Below are positions 61,990-64,000 of a stretch of 64,000 nt of DNA, in pieces. Both the position numbers and the translations under genes were made by a program. Source of the DNA: Bacteroidales bacterium UBA1309 (GTDB lineage: Bacteria > Bacteroidota > Bacteroidia > Bacteroidales > Dysgonomonadaceae); NCBI GenBank assembly GCA_002307185.1, contig DBTT01000042.1, positions 24,640 to 88,639 on the forward strand. The letters are read 5' to 3'. Numbering within the stretch: the stretch's first letter is position 1; every line of letters starts with the position of its first letter. The notes under the pieces are model-generated. The model ran no database searches, was not told where the DNA came from, and was given only the letters and a program-made list of their open reading frames with translations.

Positions 61990-63114
61990 ATGAGATTTGT
62001 TGTGTCGAGTACGGCTTTGTATAGCCATTTGCAAGCCATCAGCAAGGTAATTAACTCCAAGAACACATTACCCATTTTAGATTGTTTCCTATTGGATTTG
62101 GATGGAACAACGCTTACATTAACGGCCGCGGACAGCGAGACCCGCTTGGTGACCTCATTGGAAGTGAACGACGTGGAGGGTTCGGGACGTTTGGCTGTGA
62201 ATGCGCGTAATTTGTTGGATCCGTTGAAAGAACTACCCGACCAACCGCTCACGTTCCAGATCAATGACGATAACCTAGAGGTGTTTATCTATTTCCACAA
62301 TGGGAAATATAACTTTGTTGCCCAGAAAGGGGACGACTATCCTCAGCCCAAAGCATTGAATCCAGAAGCTATTACCCTCACCATCGATCCACAAGTCCTT
62401 TTATCGGGAATCAGCCGCACCTTGTTTGCTACTGCCGACGACGAATTACGCCCGGTGATGAACGGGGTCTATTTTGATATTACGCCCGACGACATCACTT
62501 TTGTTGCCTCGGATGGTCATAAACTAGTTCGCCTTAAAAATTCTTCAGTGAAGAGTGCACAGCGTTCTTCGTTCATTCTTCCCAAAAAACCAGCCAACTT
62601 GTTAAAAGGGATTCTTCCCAAAGAAACTGGCAGTGTTCAAATCAAATTTGACGAAAACAACGCCTATATCACATTGGGCAGTTATGTGATGACTTCCCGT
62701 TTCATCGAAGGACGATATCCAAACTATTCTTCTGTGATTCCGACAAACAATCCTAACAAAGTAATACTCGACCGTCTGTCAATTCTCAATGCCTTGAAAC
62801 GAGTTTCGGTATTTTCGAATTTGGCAAGCAGTTTGGTTAAGATCGAATTGAGTGCCGACTCGGTGAAAGTGTTCGCCCAAGATTTAGATTTCTCCACGGC
62901 TGCAGAAGAATCAGTCTCCTGCCAATACGACGGAGTTCCCATGAATATTGGCTTCAAATCGAGTTTTCTAATTGATATTCTGAATAATATTTCATCCGAA
63001 AACATCTCTGTGGAATTATCGGATCCATCACGTGCGGGCCTGATTTTTCCAGTAGAAAATGAAGAGAACGAAGACATCCTTATGTTGCTGATGCCAATGA
63101 TGCTCAACGACTGA
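61990..63114 (+). CDS. dnaN: DNA polymerase III subunit beta (sliding clamp)
   Basis: The 374-residue protein has the three-domain clamp pattern: MRFVVSSTALYSHLQAISKVINSKNTLPILDCFLL, a central RPVMNGVYFDI and FVASDGHKLVRL, and the closing GLIFPVENEENEDILMLLMPMML. The ring-shaped dimer tethers polymerase to DNA. It is followed 58 bp later by a DnaQ-like exonuclease gene, a pairing often seen in Bacteroidetes. Confidence 0.97.
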   Translation: MRFVVSSTALYSHLQAISKVINSKNTLPILDCFLLDLDGTTLTLTAADSETRLVTSLEVNDVEGSGRLAVNARNLLDPLKELPDQPLTFQINDDNLEVFIYFHNGKYNFVAQKGDDYPQPKALNPEAITLTIDPQVLLSGISRTLFATADDELRPVMNGVYFDITPDDITFVASDGHKLVRLKNSSVKSAQRSSFILPKKPANLLKGILPKETGSVQIKFDENNAYITLGSYVMTSRFIEGRYPNYSSVIPTNNPNKVILDRLSILNALKRVSVFSNLASSLVKIELSADSVKVFAQDLDFSTAAEESVSCQYDGVPMNIGFKSSFLIDILNNISSENISVELSDPSRAGLIFPVENEENEDILMLLMPMMLND

Positions 63115-63172
63115 TCCAACTAACTTGGGAGCGTCCTATTGTTTCAATAGGCTGCTCCACGAAAAGAACCAT

Positions 63173-63943
63173 ATGGAATTAAACTTAAAGAATCCGCTTG
63201 TATTTTTTGATCTTGAGACAACTGGCACGAGCGTAGTGCACGACAGAATTGTTGAAATTTCATTTTTGAAAGTCTTTCCCAACGGCAAAGAAGAAGTCAA
63301 AACCCGTCGCATCAATCCTGAAATGCCGATTCCTGCAGAAGCGACGGCAATCCATCACATTACGGATGAAGACGTAAAGGATTGCCCCACCTTCAAAAAG
63401 ATAGCCAAGTCTTTGGCCGACCAAATAGAAGGTTGCGACTTGGCCGGTTTCAATTCGAGCCGTTTTGATATTCCCCTGTTGGCAGAAGAGTTTCTGAGAG
63501 CCAATGTGGACATTGACTTCAGCAGGCGCAAATTCATCGATGTGCAAATCATTTTCCACAAGAAGGAAGAACGCACCCTCAAAGCTGCTTATAAATTCTA
63601 TTGCGACAAAAGCTTAGAAGATGCACACTCAGCGGAAGCCGACACCAAAGCCACTTACGAAGTGCTGAAAGCACAACTCGACAAGTACGAAGATTTGGAA
63701 AACGACATTGAAAAGTTAGCCTCCGAATATTCATTCTTCAACAACAATGTGGACTTAGCTGGACGTATCATCTTGGATGAAAAAGGGGTGGAAGTTTTCA
63801 ATTTTGGCAAGCACAAGGGGAAAGCGGTGAGAGAGGTATTGAAAAACGAACCAAGCTTCTATGCTTGGATGATGGATGCCGATTTCGCATTAAATACAAA
63901 ACAGGTGCTTACAAAAATACGCTTGAAGGAGTTGGGGAAATGA
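63173..63943 (+). CDS. 3'-5' exonuclease, DnaQ/epsilon-like
   Basis: The product is 256 residues from MELNLKNPLVFF at 63173. DEDD exonuclease motifs are D13-x-E15 (FFDLETTG), an ExoII-type FNSSRFDIPLL near residue 93, and HSAEADTKAT (HxAxxD) near 150. A C-terminal extension (about 190-256) includes FNFGKHKGKAV, a motif found in related exonucleases. It probably acts as a proofreading or repair exonuclease with the clamp encoded next to it. Confidence 0.92.
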   Translation: MELNLKNPLVFFDLETTGTSVVHDRIVEISFLKVFPNGKEEVKTRRINPEMPIPAEATAIHHITDEDVKDCPTFKKIAKSLADQIEGCDLAGFNSSRFDIPLLAEEFLRANVDIDFSRRKFIDVQIIFHKKEERTLKAAYKFYCDKSLEDAHSAEADTKATYEVLKAQLDKYEDLENDIEKLASEYSFFNNNVDLAGRIILDEKGVEVFNFGKHKGKAVREVLKNEPSFYAWMMDADFALNTKQVLTKIRLKELGK

Positions 63944-64000
63944 CAACTACCTGTTGCAAGAGCAGCCCCGATAACTATCAATCAGAATCAAGCATTCAGC

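Overview
The window comes from a chromosome of the phylum Bacteroidetes, most likely order Bacteroidales. The evidence is a very large SprA/Sov protein and a PorG-like protein (both type IX secretion), OmpH/Skp-BamA-UppS gene order, DUF4836, DUF4831 and DUF3244 proteins, an S46 dipeptidyl-peptidase, and promoters of the Bacteroidetes form TTTG-N19-21-TAnnTTTG. An HCP/HcpR nitrosative-stress locus fits an anaerobic or microaerophilic lifestyle. Genus cannot be decided from sequence alone.

Layout. 1-4.3 kb: an A+T-rich accessory cassette, all on the minus strand, encoding a UvrD/Rep-like helicase, a DarT-like (DUF4433) ADP-ribosyltransferase and an ADP-ribosylglycohydrolase. It looks like a DarTG-type toxin-antitoxin/defence module in which an ARH-fold hydrolase replaces the macrodomain antitoxin; repeats flank it. 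4.3-5.7 kb: one unknown gene, a strong terminator and an array of eight 21-bp A+T-rich units. 5.7-10.5 kb: an AI-2E-family exporter and a lipoprotein/ABC ATPase/FtsX-like permease operon. 10.5-17.3 kb: an envelope operon (porG-like, uppS, bamA, two skp-like genes) with ribD upstream. 17.3-21 kb: prmC, recX, a comF-family gene and an orphan PTS IIC permease. 21-25 kb: a secreted GH43 enzyme, a small secreted protein, an HxlR regulator and a GNAT. 25-28.6 kb: hcp, its ferredoxin partner and a divergent HcpR-like regulator, with a palindrome placed like a class II activator site. 28.6-36.7 kb: sprA/sov and ruvA.

37.2-46.1 kb holds an 8.9-kb integrated element in tRNA-Pro(GGG), bounded by 44-bp direct repeats of the tRNA 3' half. 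It carries a tyrosine integrase, an excisionase-like HTH protein, a RepA-like ATPase followed by an iteron-type origin, a RusA resolvase, a possible sigma-like protein, several unknown small genes, a small terminase subunit and a lipoprotein cargo gene. It has no capsid, portal, tail, lysis or large-terminase genes. This is the architecture of a phage satellite (PICI-like), here in a Bacteroidetes host. One gene just before terS appears broken by two single-base homopolymer indels.

46.2-64 kb: queF-queC, a membrane protein/CYTH/DUF4831 operon, an unknown gene, a DUF3244 protein, a TPR-LuxR lipoprotein regulator, a long-chain acyl-CoA synthetase, a polysaccharide flippase, an S46 DPP7-like peptidase, a HAD phosphatase, dnaN and a DnaQ-like exonuclease.

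Starts were moved inward from the longest reading frame wherever the family N-terminus, operon overlap or signal peptide called for it; these cases are noted.
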